From Antedon bifida (lineage: Eukaryota; Echinodermata; Crinoidea; Comatulida; Antedonidae), in NCBI GenBank assembly GCA_963402885.1, contig OY727095.1, positions 4,345,001-4,409,000 on the forward strand: a stretch of 64,000 bases of DNA, given 5' to 3'. This document shows positions 37,901 to 52,900 of the stretch, in pieces (position 1 is the stretch's first letter; every line of letters begins with the position of its first letter). The notes under the pieces are model-generated. The model saw only the letters and a program-made list of their open reading frames with translations, had not been told where the DNA came from and did not search any database. The position numbers were made by a program, and so were the translations under genes.

Positions 37901-40900
37901 ATTTTGTGTCACGTCTAAGTATAATCAGTTTACACTATGTTGTATACGTACTACATACAGTGAAGAATTGGTGAAAATAAGTGGCCCAAGTTATTGACGC
38001 TTTTGGACATGATGACGTCATCACAATTTTAAAAACGGTATATCATACAAAAGATAATTGCTTGGCCTAGACAATATAAAAAAATGGGGGAAAATGGAAT
38101 ACGGATAAGTGGAGATGCGCTCTATTAAATGTGATGAGCTATGACGAAAGAGACAAAAATCCGCTATTTTATATTCGAGTGGCCATACGATGACGTCACT
38201 ATGTCCAGTTAGCCATATCGATGCATGATTCTATATCTACAACTCATCAACTTCCATAATATGTAATACAAAATAAACTTCATCATGTAGTTTAGAATCT
38301 ATGACTGTTTAAAAAAAGGCATAATTTTGACGAATTTTTGAACTTTTTCATCAAAAACGCACGCAAATTATCCAATTCCACGTGCTCGTATGACGTAATT
38401 TTAAGTAGAAATTGTTTAAAAGTTGGTAAAATTACTAGAAAAGGCTGAAAAAACATAAATCACGCGAAAAAATTATATTTTTGCGCTACATGCGCACGCG
38501 CGCGTAAGATTTTGCGCGTGCGTGGGAATTTTTGAAATGCTCAAAATGACATGAAACGCGTAGAAAGTTGATTAGATGTTGATTTTTCGCATTTTGAAAT
38601 TTTAAACGCGCGTGCGCGCGTAACTTTCTGTGAAACATGCCATTTTTAATCCATAGAAAGTTTGCCCTTGATATGACTTAAATGTTCACCAAGTGTCATT
38701 ACAAAATGACTTTTGGTTTTTAGTCTATGTTAAATACGCAAAATTCATAAAATCGCGCGTAGCTTACGCTGCGCGACTCTAAAGTAAACCAACGAACTGT
38801 CCTGCACTTCTACAGATAGAGGTAAATCTTCTGACAAAGTTATACGATGTAATGTTGATCAGAATTTGAGATACACGTGACACAAAATTCTGGGAAAGAA
38901 AGAAGAATAACATAGAAAAAAAAAAAAAAAAAAAAAAGATCCTGACAATAACAAGGGGTTATCCGCCAAGTGCGGATAACCAATAAATTAAAATTACATA
39001 AGTGATTTTTGTCACAGGGCTCATGGGCAAGATAGCTGGAGATATTACTAGCCCTGGTGTTATTTGCTAGCCCGCAATTTACATGCATTTAAAACGTATC
39101 ATACAATAGGTAGGCTATATACAGTAGTGTGTGGTTGAATAAGGTTGGAAGTTGATACTGTATTTTTGTTTTTCATTTGAGCACAGAAATTGTAATATAT
39201 TTTATCACTTAAATAAAGAACAATTTACATCATATATTTTGATATCAACAGAATTTTATGACTTTGATATTTAAAAAAAAATATGAATTTACAAAAGACC
39301 GGCAAAAAAAAACCTGCAAAAAAGTAATGCAAATTATTAAGCAGTTATGATATAATAATATATTTTCCCTCATTTGTTTCTCATTTTTATTTATTCATTT
39401 CTTTTATTTCAGATAGTACATCCATATACAAAAAGAGAAAAAATTCACAGGGAAATTAACAATAGCAACTTAAAGCAACAAAAACAACCTAAAATATCAA
39501 ATTTGCACCAAAGCTGAATGCAGGTTGGATTGTGGGAGTAAATGTCACATAAATATTCTAATATCCACAACATTATAACCTTGATAAATCATAAAAATGG
39601 AAAAAAGGTCAAACGAAAAAAAGTAATAATATGGAAAAATCATGGTGTAACTGACCTGGTGCCAATGCAAACCGATTCTCAATTGTGTTGTAATCCGTAA
39701 GCAAGTCTTGCAAGGCTTCCGGCATCTTCTCCAAATCCGAGATGCGGTAATCTTGGGGGTAAAGGTCATTGTCTTGGATGACCTGGTAAATCTCTTGCAG
39801 GAAAGGTTTCACCCTATATGAAATTAATGTTATAATTGCACAAACATTATATACTGTAAAGGTCACAACAATTAGTGAAACATCAAGACAAATTGGACCA
39901 ACTTCTGGTTATAATTAGTTCTTAAATTTGTTAATTCAATTGTGCTATTGCTACTGTGATAGTATATGACTATTTGATTTGTTTTCGATACCATAGAGAC
40001 AGAAGCGGGCAACAAAAATACAATCATTTGCATGGTACCAAGACTAAGGGGTACCCTGGGGCCAAGGTTGTACTTATGACTGATTCTAATTCACCCCGTA
40101 AGCCTAAAATGAGATTTTTTTATAGGCATGATATAATATATATTGAGCTCTATATGTCTCAATACACAAATCTACACATGATCAAACATTCATCTTCCAT
40201 TTAGACTTAGAGTCTCTTTGTGTTGAGTGTTGCCACCAAATGGCACTCATTCGTCTGTCTACAACAGTTAATCCATTCTCAAAAGCTCTGTCTACATTTT
40301 CAAACTAGTTTAATATGGTACTGATATGACATCATCATGTCCATATATGGGCACATCACATTTTTTTGTCACATAAAGTTTGATAGTGTAGACAGAGCTT
40401 TAAAATGGCTAGTAAACTTGCTGTTAGATGTGCATGAAATGATATTCAGAGAGTAGACTTACTGAGCATTAGGATAAAATGGAAAACCAAAGTTGTCTCT
40501 GTGGGTCTTGGGGCAGAATTGCTGAAGGACCGGTACCACACCTGCTGACGGTAAAGGCTGGGCAACAAAGTACTCTGTAAAATACAATTAACAATCATTG
40601 ATGAGTGGAATTAGAGCTTTATGTCTAAATGTATATTAATGTTCTTCTTTCCTATTCCTCTCTTTGGAGAGAAAGGCTAATGTTGGTTTATCCAAGTAAG
40701 CTTGGCACTAAATAGACTCCTATTTAAAAAGAAAATACCATTGTACAGTAGTATCATGTTTTTTAGAGAATTTGATTTAATCAGGTAAAATTAGGTTAAA
40801 ATACTGTAGCCTATTTAGTTTAAAACAAAAAACATAACAAAAAGGAGCCTGTAAAAAACATTTGAGATGTTTTTTTTTAAACCAAAACAATCAGGAGAAT

Positions 40901-43900
40901 AAATTTTTTTTTTATTTAAAAATTAAAAAAAATATTGGAAACCTCCCAAAGTTTTTATATCTGCAAAATTGTACTTATTTCAGCCTTTGGCTGCCTGTAT
41001 GATTTCCGTAAATGAATAATAATTAAAACTCTATTTTATAATTAAATTTCTTAGCATTTTGAATTTAGTACTGTACTGTATGTACCATTAGTTAAAACTG
41101 TATATTTTATACAGCATGTTTCATCTGAGTACAAAGCATTTCAATACTTTATTAAAATTGTGTTGTTATTCTAATATTAATATTGATCAGTTCAGTTGCT
41201 TTTACTATTAGTATTAACTACAATATTGAACGTTCTTTTAATAGTCAGTTATTCAAACATGCATTAGCACCACCTTTTGCTGGACGCAATAAAGCTATCC
41301 AGTTAAAAGCTGAATGACGTCATGTAGATGTGGGATTTGACGACATACAGTAGAAAGCAACTGTGACGACGTTTAAAACAATTTTAAAAGGCTATTTTAC
41401 GGCTAAAAATAGAAGGTAGTAAACATAATAATATTGACCAACATGTCAATTGCAAAATGTTAATAATATTTTATAGTTGTATGAAATTACACAAACAACA
41501 ATCTAATATTTATTCTTACAATCAACAGTACAAGGCACCAATTACAGGTTGATTAAATAAAATATAAAAACACAATATAATAAAATTGACTGTAATAATA
41601 TCTTTCAAAGTACATTTAAATTGCGAAAGGCTACAGTTAAAAATATCTAAAAAGAAATAGTATGACGACATAATCTACCAATATACTGTTATTACCATTG
41701 CCTACATAATAATTAGTTTGATATAGAAATTAAATTATCAAACCAAATTTTTAATAATATAGTACGTGTACTATATGAATGCGGTAAATTATAAAGTCAA
41801 CATTTAAATATAACACTGTATAAATAACGTCCCCAGTCTTAATAAAGTTCTATTGCCTACATAATAATTACTTTGATACAAATTAAATTATCATTTAAAA
41901 ACCAAACAAGAGAAGCAGTCCAAACCAGCAGAACCAGTCTACATGCAATTAAATATTATTTGCACTTTTAATTAATAAACAAAACATAAACAGTACTAAC
42001 AACTTGAAATTACAGATTACGTTCTAGCACCAGCTCTCCCCCCCCCCCCACCACCCCCTCCTAATTAATCTTAAATACACAGTAACCAGGGGGAGGAGAT
42101 GGTGTGGTAGTAGCACTTGGGTCACACACTCCCCCATTGATCGTTAAAATGACATCATCATCTATTGTATTCCTGAAATAGCTTTGCTGTATCCACAGAA
42201 AAATTGAAATGTACGGTAAAGTGTTTGCTTATAAAATGAACTATTTTGCAAAAAAATGTCAGTATGCAGCAACGCACTACAACATACTAGGACGGCCTTA
42301 ACATAGTGAAACTTATAAATAAATTTATATTATATATTTTTATATATGGCCTACGAAATGGTGGATTCATACACTGATCCAGCAGCTGATCAGCAGAAAG
42401 GTGTAAACTCTCAGTCAATTAGTTTAAAGCTATTTAGAAAACAAATCCTCTGACCTTCAACATTCCTTAAATATTAACTTGAGAAAAATAATAATTGTTT
42501 AATTTAGCAAACTATACTGCAGTAGACAAGATTAAAACAGATTTGATTTCATTGCATAGAACTTTCGAAAAATAAATCAACTATGAATAATAACTTGCAT
42601 TGGAGGTTATTAAGGGTACCTGGATGGTTAGAAAGTATAGTCTTGTTTGGAAACAAGTTAATTTGACTGGCTAAACCACCTGTACTCATAAGAAGTACAT
42701 AATTTATTCAAAATCTAACTGATAACGTGTACCGCATACCTTATTATAGTACCTGGCTGACTATGAGTACGTTCAGATCTATGGAGTTATGCTTTCGTAT
42801 CGCAAGCAATGTCATATTATTATAATTAGGGTCGTAAACAGCAAAGTGTTCAGATTGTCTTAACTAACGCTTTCGTTAGAAACTGAACAGATTTGGGCGA
42901 ACATCTGGTATGCAGGAGTAAATTTGATTGGTTAGAGGTCAAAATCGTTGATGCATGACTTTCGTATCATAAGCGCCGTTCACTAATCTTGTACCTTGAG
43001 CTGTCGTAACGAACGAAAGATCAGTGTTGCAAAAGGTGGATTCCACTATAAATCTTTTCCTGGTTTCTGGAGTTGTACGCCGCGTATGATACAAAAGCAT
43101 AACTCCGTAGGTCTGAACAGGCCCTTAAGGCCCGGTCACACCTTACCGATAACTATCGGACGTGAAATATCGGTCGTGACTTATCGTTCTCAATCGCGGT
43201 CACACTTCAGCCGAAATCGTTTCGTTGTGATGACGCCCCCAACGGTTAGAAAAAGTTGTTGTTGTATGTACGTAATTAAAGTTAAAATTACATGATGGCA
43301 GACGAGAGCGAAGAAGTACTTCTGATGTATTTGTTATTAAGAAGACAAAAACGTCGACAAAAAAGACGTAGATTGTGGGTACACCCAATCAATGAATCTA
43401 GGCCAATGTATGGGGAATTCCATACATTGTTCAGAGAATTGTCTTCTCATGAAGACAAATTTTATGAATACTTCAGAATGTCAGAGCAACAGTTCTATAC
43501 TATTTTAGACTTGGTACGAGGTAAAATACAAAAGGAAGACACCTTCTTTAGAAAGAGTGTAAGTGCAAAGGAAAGGCTAGCAATATGTCTTAGGTAAGTA
43601 TATAATTCTTAAATATAATAAATTAATTGAGCACTAATCATAATTAGTTAGTACTACAGGCCCCTAGCTAGAGCAGGCCTCTCTAGCGTCTAGGGTACAG
43701 TAGTACCTACTTTAGTAACAGCCTAGGCCTAGTAGTAGCAGTAGGCCTAATAGTAGTACTACTACTACAAGACTAGGGTGAGTTACTGTACAACTAATTA
43801 TTATAGACCTAGGCCTAGACTACTACTGATCAGTAACCCCACATTTTCGGCATTAATATTGCTGTGAGATTATTTTGTTATTTTTTTTTAAAAATGAAAT

Positions 43901-46900
43901 AAAAGTTAAGTAATAAATACTCAAACAAAGGAGACTCAACACTGGTTAATTCAAAATTAAAAAACGGTTATTTTAATTGCCTTCTTTGAAGTATTGCCAG
44001 CTAAATTAAAATATTTAAAATACTGCAATTTTAAAGATATTGTGTCATCCCAGAAAAATACAAGTTAATTTATTTTTCTCGTCAATGTTGTTAATGTACA
44101 AAAACAACATTTTTCAACAACCCGAAAGTGTTGTGGAACAATAATAATAATCAATTTATATACAATTATTTTTATAAAATAAAGTAAAATTTAACAATAA
44201 AATTCAAAACCTAAAACAAATACTCTATCTCAGCCTCATGAACCAATTTGTGAATTTTAAATCGGATGTCAGCCCTGGCCCTTTCAGGCAGTTTTCTTAA
44301 AATTTCAGCAATTGACAAAAAAAACCAATGAATGTCGTCCTTCTTGTTTTCTTTCTGATCTTCCAGATACTTCAAAATTGATTTGTCAATGTCAACACTG
44401 TCACTGTCATCTGGTAACTTTCTTTTTTTTGGTGTGGGTTTTTGTGTTGATGTGTGTGGCAAGTCTGGAATGTCCTCATCACTAATAATAATATTGCTTT
44501 TACTTAATTGTTCACTCGGACTATTGAGGTTACTTGAAGTCCTGAAATGAAAAACAATTGTTAATGGTCTACAGACTTATATTACCTTTGATGTGATATA
44601 TACATTTGAACCACAGGCAAAATGTTCATTTGTTTAGTAAATATATTATGTTGTTTACTATTTATACAGAATTGAATTAATTATTATTATTAGATTTTAC
44701 TTACTCTCTGTGTTGGATAAATGGTTTTAAAAAGGACAAGATGTCTTCGAATTTGTACTTCTTTATGTACTTTTTGGCATCTCCACTTTTAGATGCAGCT
44801 TTTCGTTTACTGCTGCTGTAAGCATCCCTGATGTTGGCCCATTTCTTGCGTGCCAAGTCTCCTTTAAATATAAAAAAAAGTGTAGTTTTAAAATAAACAT
44901 TGAAAATATAAATATCATGTAAACAGCTACTGTAGTACAACTAATTAATAGTTACAATAAACATTATTTATCTATTTTTTTTTGTGTTGAAACGTTATAC
45001 AAATCAACTGTCAACACATTGCATACTGCACATTACATTTTAAAGTCAAGTAATAAATTAAAACCATTTATCTTTTTTTTTACAGATACTTGGCTACTGG
45101 AGACTCGTACAAAACTATTTCTTTTAGTTACAGAGTCGGAAAATCAACCATTGTCAACATTGTGCCTGAGGTGTGTGATGCTATTTGGCAATGCATGCAC
45201 CCTCAATATATGCCTGTTCCAACAGAAAATGAATGGAAAGAAGTAGCAGCTGCATTTGAAACAAGGTGGCAGTTCCCAAACTGTGTTGGGGCAATAGATG
45301 GGAAACATGTTGTTATTCAAGCCCCACCAAATACAGGATCAACCTTCTTCAATTACAAAGGTACTTTTTCTGTAGTACTGATGGCTCTGGTAGATGCCAT
45401 GTACCGTTTCATACTGATTGATGTTGGAGCATATGGTTCCCAAAGTGACGCTGGAATATTTGCAAAAAGTGCAATGGGCAAAGCGATACAAGCCCATCAA
45501 TTGGCTTTTCCAGCTGATAAAGCATTGCCAAATGCACCAGAGCTTGGTAAAGTTCCCTATGTCATTGTTGGGGATGAGGCATTTCCACTGAAATCAAATA
45601 TTATGAGACCTTATCCTGGCAGTGAACTTGATGACAGCAAACGAATATACAACTACAGACTTTCTAGAGCCCGGAGGATAGTGGAAAATGCATTTGGCAT
45701 TTTGGCAGCAAGGTGGCGTGTCTACCAAAGGCGGATGCAATTACAGCAACACAATGTGGACAAAATAATCAAGGCTACATGTGTACTGCACAATTTTTTA
45801 CAGAAGACGGGTGATATCAATGCACAAGTAGATGCTCAAAGGTCTGCACATCATAAAGTCATACAGAACCTGCGTTTAACAGGAAATCATGCCTCAAATG
45901 ACGCAATAGCAGTCAGGCACACATTCAAAGAGTACTTTATGTCACCAGCGGGTGAAGTGCCATGGCAAAGGGATGCTTGTTTTGGCAAAGCAGTTTAATT
46001 ATTCATAATGAAATAAAAGTAGATAAAATGAGAAACATTCAATATTATTAATTAATAATGTTATAATAATGCCTAACAAAAAATGGTTTGTTTGCTGTAA
46101 CATTGTGGGACGGTTGTAAAAAAGTTTTTTGTCATTAAATATGTTATGTTTAAAATAATTTCATATCATAGTAATATATTTTAGTTTTAAATTACATTTC
46201 AGAGTTGGGAAAAAACATCATTTTATTATATTTTAAATAATGATATGGCTTTGGTAAACTTGAATATATTTGTTAATGTTGTTGTTGAATAAAATCTATT
46301 GTGAAGGTTATTATGCAATATTATTACTATAGTACTAGCCTAGGCCTAGTATTGATATTCTATTAATTATTCGAGAGTAATAATATATTTGTTAATGTTG
46401 TAAATTTAATAAAATCTATTGTGAAGATTATTATGCAATATTACTACTAGGCCTAGCCTAGCTAGGCCTAGTAGTATTGATATTCTATTAATTATTCGAG
46501 AGGATTATAATATATTTGTTAATGTTGTAAATTTAATAAAAATCTATTGTGAAGATTATTATGCAATATTACTACTAGTATTTTTATTATTTTTCATTTC
46601 ATAAACCATATTCTGTGGCCTACGCTTACTAGTTAGGCCAAGTTGGTCCACCAAATGATAATTGGTTCACTGCCCGCCGTAGTCGTACACGTGCGCGCGT
46701 GCTGACTGACATCTGCAGACTACTGTCTACTCTACATCACTAGGCTAGACCTAGAAGAAATTACAGACGCGCGCCTAGCCTGGAATAATAGCTGTTAGTT
46801 AATCACTTACCAGTCATTCCAACCCTCTCGCCAATCTCGTTCCATATATCATTTTTTTTAATTTTGTTTTTGTATTCGGCGTGTCCCTTGTCATACAGAA

Positions 46901-49900
46901 CTGTGTTTAGTTGAACGTTCAAAATCAGTGTTTCCAAAACAACGTCTGATGTTGTGTCAGCCATCGCGCCACAGAGGAGGAGGAGAGGAGAGGAGGAGTG
47001 GAGAATTAATTCACTGTTGATGACAGGTATGACGTACCATCATCTGATTGGCTAAAAACAAAATTATCGGGCGATACAAAAAAAAAATCGCTATAGAAGC
47101 CATTCGACCGATTTGGCTCCCGATGACCGTCTCGATTATCGCTCTAGTGTGACCGCCCCCGCTGTTATGCACTATACCGATATTTTTGTATCGATATCGG
47201 TCTAAAATATCGGTAAGGTGTGACCGGGCCTTAAGTCAGGGCACAAGTTAACTGCGACCTTGTACATTCATTTAAATCACTTGACCTACATTCAGTAGAC
47301 CTCATTATCATTGAAAGAGATTCAGAGAGGGTTATAACCTGATTAAGTGATTCTGTCAACTTAAGTATAAAGGCTTAAGAATTATTAATGTGTGCAGTAA
47401 ATGGAAAATATGTACACACTTGAAAAACAAGTTAGCCCTTTCTTTCATAGTGAAACTTTTGCAATAATCAAAAGTTAAGTTGATGTGGGTAGTCAATTCG
47501 GTAAATACAGAGTATTTTAAAAAGTGCTTTTTTGTATGGCTGCATAGCCATGAAATACTGTAGAAAGCCTATGGGGATAACTTTGGTTACCCAACAAAGT
47601 TCCCCCTTAACAGTGTCCTCTAAATAGGGGTGCCCTAAAGAAGGGGCTCTACTGTATTAGAATACATATTTAATTAAGGGGATCTTCAATACACTTGCTG
47701 ATTTGCACGGAGTTACTCAATAAAGTGGATAAAAGCAGGTTTTATGGCTGGAGTACTACTTAAAATATGTTTGTAAATAAATTTAGGATCATATGTTTTG
47801 ATTTGTAGATCCAGTAAAAATAAAACCTCTATTTATTTTATTTTATTTTATTCAATTTTCAGGCACAAATAACAACGTATAAAACATGACGGCGGTGTAG
47901 CACCCTGAGGATTATTTATTTATTTTATTTTTTTATTTTATGTCTTTAGGCAATGTGGCCAAGGATTACCAATAGTGAATTAATAACTGTCCTATCAGAT
48001 AGGTGGTAATACCCCTGATACAGGGGCTATTTTGTGAACCAGTTCACCGGGGTAACCCCCTACTCTTTTCGGATAATGGGATACCTTTTAAACTCAACAA
48101 AGTGTACCCTGAATAGTATAATAGGGGTGAGCCTACTGTAAAAGCTATGTCCATACTATCAAACTAGTTTGACAAAAAACAAATGTGGTAGGTGATAATT
48201 ATGATATCATCATATCCATACAGTATATGGGCACATCACATTTTTTTGTCACATAAAGTTTGGTAGTGCAGACAGAGCTTTAGTGTTAAATCATATCTTT
48301 TTTATTGATTCCATTCACAAGAAAATGTCCTTTAATAAATATGTTGCCTCTTAGTGTCAAGCTCTGTCTACACTCTCAAACTAGTTTGACAAAGAAAATG
48401 ATGTGCCCAAATATGGTAGTGATATGACATCATCATGTCTATATCTGGGCACATTATAGTGTAGACGGAGCTTTAAAGGTGTTCCAAAGGAGATGTATTA
48501 ACTGTTAATAGGTACTTACGCTGCTTTCTTGGCTCGGAGGGGTTTCTGGCACGAATACAAAGCAGAATAAAGAATAGAACCATAGGAATTGTAAGCTCGA
48601 ACAAAACGACCATCTAAAATAAATGAAAGAAAACGATTGTTGTTAAAATCAACATAAAATAAAGGGGAGCTGAAAAGGCATTAAAAATCAATACTTGATT
48701 AGTATAACAAAACAAAGGTTTTTCTACTGCTACTACATTGCAAGAAAAATAAGTAAACTCTGTATATTATTATTAGAGAGCAGCTATCAATGTTTGAAAG
48801 AAATACATAATTTTATATTGTAAGTTACAATTTGCATTTTTTATCTGCATTAGATGTTGATAGTCCATTCAACTCTCATACAACATGTTTTAAAAACAAC
48901 TGAGTACTACTGTATCTAACTAGGTATTAAATAGTTCATATGAAATTGAAAGTGATGCAACATTTTGGTATAGGTTAGGGTTACTACACTATAGTTTGTA
49001 GGAATAGAATGCTATAGGACGGTAGATTAATAAAACCGTAATTCTACAGATTAATCTCTGCATGTGTAGGCCTGTTTTGGTTTTTTAGTTGTTTACTCGG
49101 GTAAAGCTATCTTCATCGACCAATTATCGCTAACTTTGGTGGGTAGTTCACAGACTTACATGGTGAATAACTAAGCTTGAACAAGCCTCATGGGACCAGT
49201 AATCTTTCCTTTTTTTTCCTTTTAATATTTAGGCAAAATGCCAAGTATAACCATAAGGCAAATTCATTCACTATCTTTCTTAAAGGTGGCAATCCTTTTC
49301 ACAAGACAACAAGATGCTCTACATATAAAATAAAATCTTCTTACAAGTATTTGTGCTAGTGGGGTTGTAATTTGTCATTAGAAAAAATCCTGACATGACA
49401 GGACTTGAACCCAGGACCTTTGGATTGGTAGCTTGGACATCATAACCACTAAACCTTTTGTTGATTCAATGTTCATTCTTTGTCTACTGTTCCAAAACGA
49501 AAGCTTGTATTGTCTTCACGAACATAAGACCCTTAAGTGATTTATGTGTACAGTAAGTGCTATGAGATGTGTACTGTATTGCAGCCTACAGCTTATGAGA
49601 ATTTATACTTAAAAAGTATGTACAGGAAGGATAGACAAAATGAATTGAAGTCCATGGATAGTTATTGCCATACTTCACACACACTCACAGTCCATAGAGT
49701 CACAATTCAACAATGCTGGAATGACGATTATTAACATACGATGTAAAATTGTATTGACTATATTGTATGTTATTTTGAATTCTCATTTTCAACAGCAACG
49801 TAACAAATGAGATTTTAACCCATTTCTTGACAATCAAATGTATTCGTTCATTCACTTTTCTTTAGAATTCAATTGTATTGAATTAAAAATATAATTGAAT

Positions 49901-52900
49901 TACATTTTCATCAGGCATAACTTGGTAAAATAGAGCGGCCCTGATTTACAATAGAGATACTATAGGGCAAATGTATTCGGAGTTAAACTAATTACCCAAT
50001 CGTATCCCCCTTAATCCGCCCTGTGCAAATAAATAATTATTATGATAGGGGAGTATAGAACATATTTTCAATTAAGCCACAAATATGATTTACAATATGT
50101 AAATTACAGACTTGATTTACGTAAGGATAATCAATATGTTACGACACTACGACACACATCACAGACCAATGACAATGATGGCATGATCATCATACGACAC
50201 GGCATACTAGTGTGTTCATGTAAAAGCTGGTAAGTGTACAATTGGGTACCTGGTGGTATTGTTAAACACAATTGCGCTCATTGACTGTGGCAACATAATG
50301 GGAGTGTCCAATACGTGTTTGATCCAATGAGTGGAGTGCTTTGAATATGGCCATTAAAGAGGTCTAAAATATTTACATTCAAAATAACACTGAAATAAAG
50401 ATTTTAGCCGAGGTTTAATATTAGACTTGATGAGCCTGATTTGAAATAAAATAAAACATACAGTGGCTAGTTTATCACAATTTATCAAATAAAAAACAAA
50501 TCATCGTAACTTTTTCAGATGATTGTACTTAAAGTCAGTTTTCAATAAATTAAGCAGTTTTTTATATGGACAGTGCATTCCATGGATACTTAGAAGATCT
50601 GGTTTAATATTAATAAGTGAGCTTTTACTTTAAAAAAAAACAGAAATGCTGTGCAAATAAGAAATTTATGGAGAAAAAATTAATATTATTTATAAATATT
50701 TCAAACAAATTGTAAATACAGTTACTGTTTATGAAAGTTCAGTAACCCATTGCTGTTTGATTGATATAACCAAATCAAATATTATAATACACACAGTACA
50801 TTAGTTAATAATTTACCAACTGGCAGCCAATGTTAGGTAGACTTCTGGCTGCCAGTGGTAGAACTGGGGCCTGCAAGTCACAGACTTCTGTCAGCAATGA
50901 GCAGATTGCATTTCGAAAAAACAGTGCTAATCTAAGTTTAACAAAGAGATGTCATCCAGAAGTTTATGGACAACAAATTTTCTATTTGTTTCTTAAGCCT
51001 TGTTCACACTAGACTAGCTTCACACAAAATAACCAAGGTCATTGGTAAATTCAACCATTGCATTCAGACAGTTAAGCTTAGTTCCAACTAGGACACAACA
51101 CAATGACATAGACGTAATGCAAGAAAGATGACCAATTGAATGAAGCGACAATTTGAACAATCCATTGCTTGTGATTTTTAAAATCACTTGAGTTGCACTT
51201 ACGTCCTTGTGTTGCGTCCTAGTGGGAATCAAGCTTTAGTTTTACCATGGTTTTCACTCAAACTGTATGCTAAAAAATAATTATGAATTGCATTGTTAAG
51301 GCATGTTGGTTACCTCCATGGTGTGAACAAGGCTTTAAAAACATTTTTGGTGCAGAGACCTACAGAGTTGTATGTTGAATACAAACAATATGAAAGCAAA
51401 CTCTGGTCTGAACAGGCCATAATAAAAACACATACCAAACTCTACTTTAAATTTATCTTAACAGGAAACTACACTTTTTATGATCAATTTGCTCTTGGCA
51501 GGAAACTCCAGTTACAAAGTAATTACATAAACAGTTCAAATTTATGGTGGTATGATAATTGTTAAAAATACACAACATATTAAAGTCTACATCATTTCGC
51601 AATTTTTTATTGCGCAATACTCATGATGCGAAACAGAAAAACAATGAATGTTTTGGTTATTGATTTATGATTCAATTTAACAATTTAGTCCAGTTCAGGT
51701 TAAAGGATTTCTTTTTTATTTCAATTCACACTCTACAGTGTGGAGCACGCTCACTTACAGTTTTGGATTAAATAGCAATATAAACATACATTTCTTAATT
51801 TAGGATTTAATTTTAAATAACTTTGTGTTTGACCAGTTAAACAAGTTTTTCGCAAAATTCAACAAAAGGTAGACAATTGTAAAAAAATTCCTGCGATTTA
51901 AAGGATACAGTAGTTGAGAAGTCGGAATAATCTAACATTGTGAATATCGTAACTCAATATGTAACTTTTACAAATTAAATATCAAATATTAAAAAGTATC
52001 CCTTTTTGTGTACAATTAGTATGTCCTAAGAAGAATATTTAATTTCTAAAAGTTATACAGTCAACGCTCCCAATACCGGACACCTTTGTGTTGGTTTAAT
52101 ATTCTGGTTTTCCAGAAAGTCTGGTATTCAGAATGTGTTTTTAATGGTAAAAATGAAATTAGGACTGTTTAGATCTCAAGAAAAGTGTGGAGTTTCCGGT
52201 TTTCAGAGAAATGTAGGGAGAGTTGACTGTATTAATATCCTAAAGCCAAAGGGCTTCTTCTCAATAATTGAATATGTTCATTAAAACATACAAATTTCCC
52301 CATGCATGGTAATACTAATAGTTAACTGATTAAAAGCAATGTAAACAGAGCATTGGTAAACAATAGGCAATTATTAATCAAAGGCATTGTTGTATGTTGC
52401 ATGGCTTCTGCTTGAGATGTCAAGCACTATAGTTAGTGTTACATAATCATTACATTCCATTGTTGTTTGTTCCAGGTATCTGATCAAGTGTTGTCTTTAA
52501 ATATTTGAAAAAAAAAGAGCTAATTCTGTTGTCTGAGGAGGAAGATATCAAATAATGACAATTTTGTTTTATTATTTTAATTATTCCGTTTTTTACATAA
52601 AAGTTGTTTTCAGACTGATTCAATTTAAACTGATTTATTTTACCTCCATTTATTTTATTTTCTATTATTCTTTTCAGAAAACAAGAACAATCAGACAACA
52701 ATAGAAGCGGAGTGCAGAGGAGGGTCAAAAGCAGAAAAACCACTATTATCGGGAATGGTGTAACCCTCCAACTCCGACTAGTGCTAGATTTGAGTAACAG
52801 TACTCACTCTCATGTAGAACAGCATCTCACTCATCATATTGAGAGTGATATAGAGTAGAAAAGAAAATACAGTAGAGTATCACTATTAATCAGCTACTGT

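Larger units (their letters stand above)
43129..47230. mobile_element. PIF/Harbinger transposon, 4.1 kb, apparently complete
   Basis: Perfect 23-bp terminal inverted repeats beginning GGCCCGGTCACACCTTACCG, flanked by TTAA (43125-43128; 47231-47234), consistent with the TTA/TAA target duplications of Harbinger elements. A second CGGTCACAC block lies about 60 bp (left) and 75 bp (right) inside each end. It contains the two genes expected of an autonomous element: a DDE nuclease (plus strand) and a MADF DNA-binding protein (minus strand), both open. It sits in the second intron of the ABCA gene. Confidence 0.93.
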
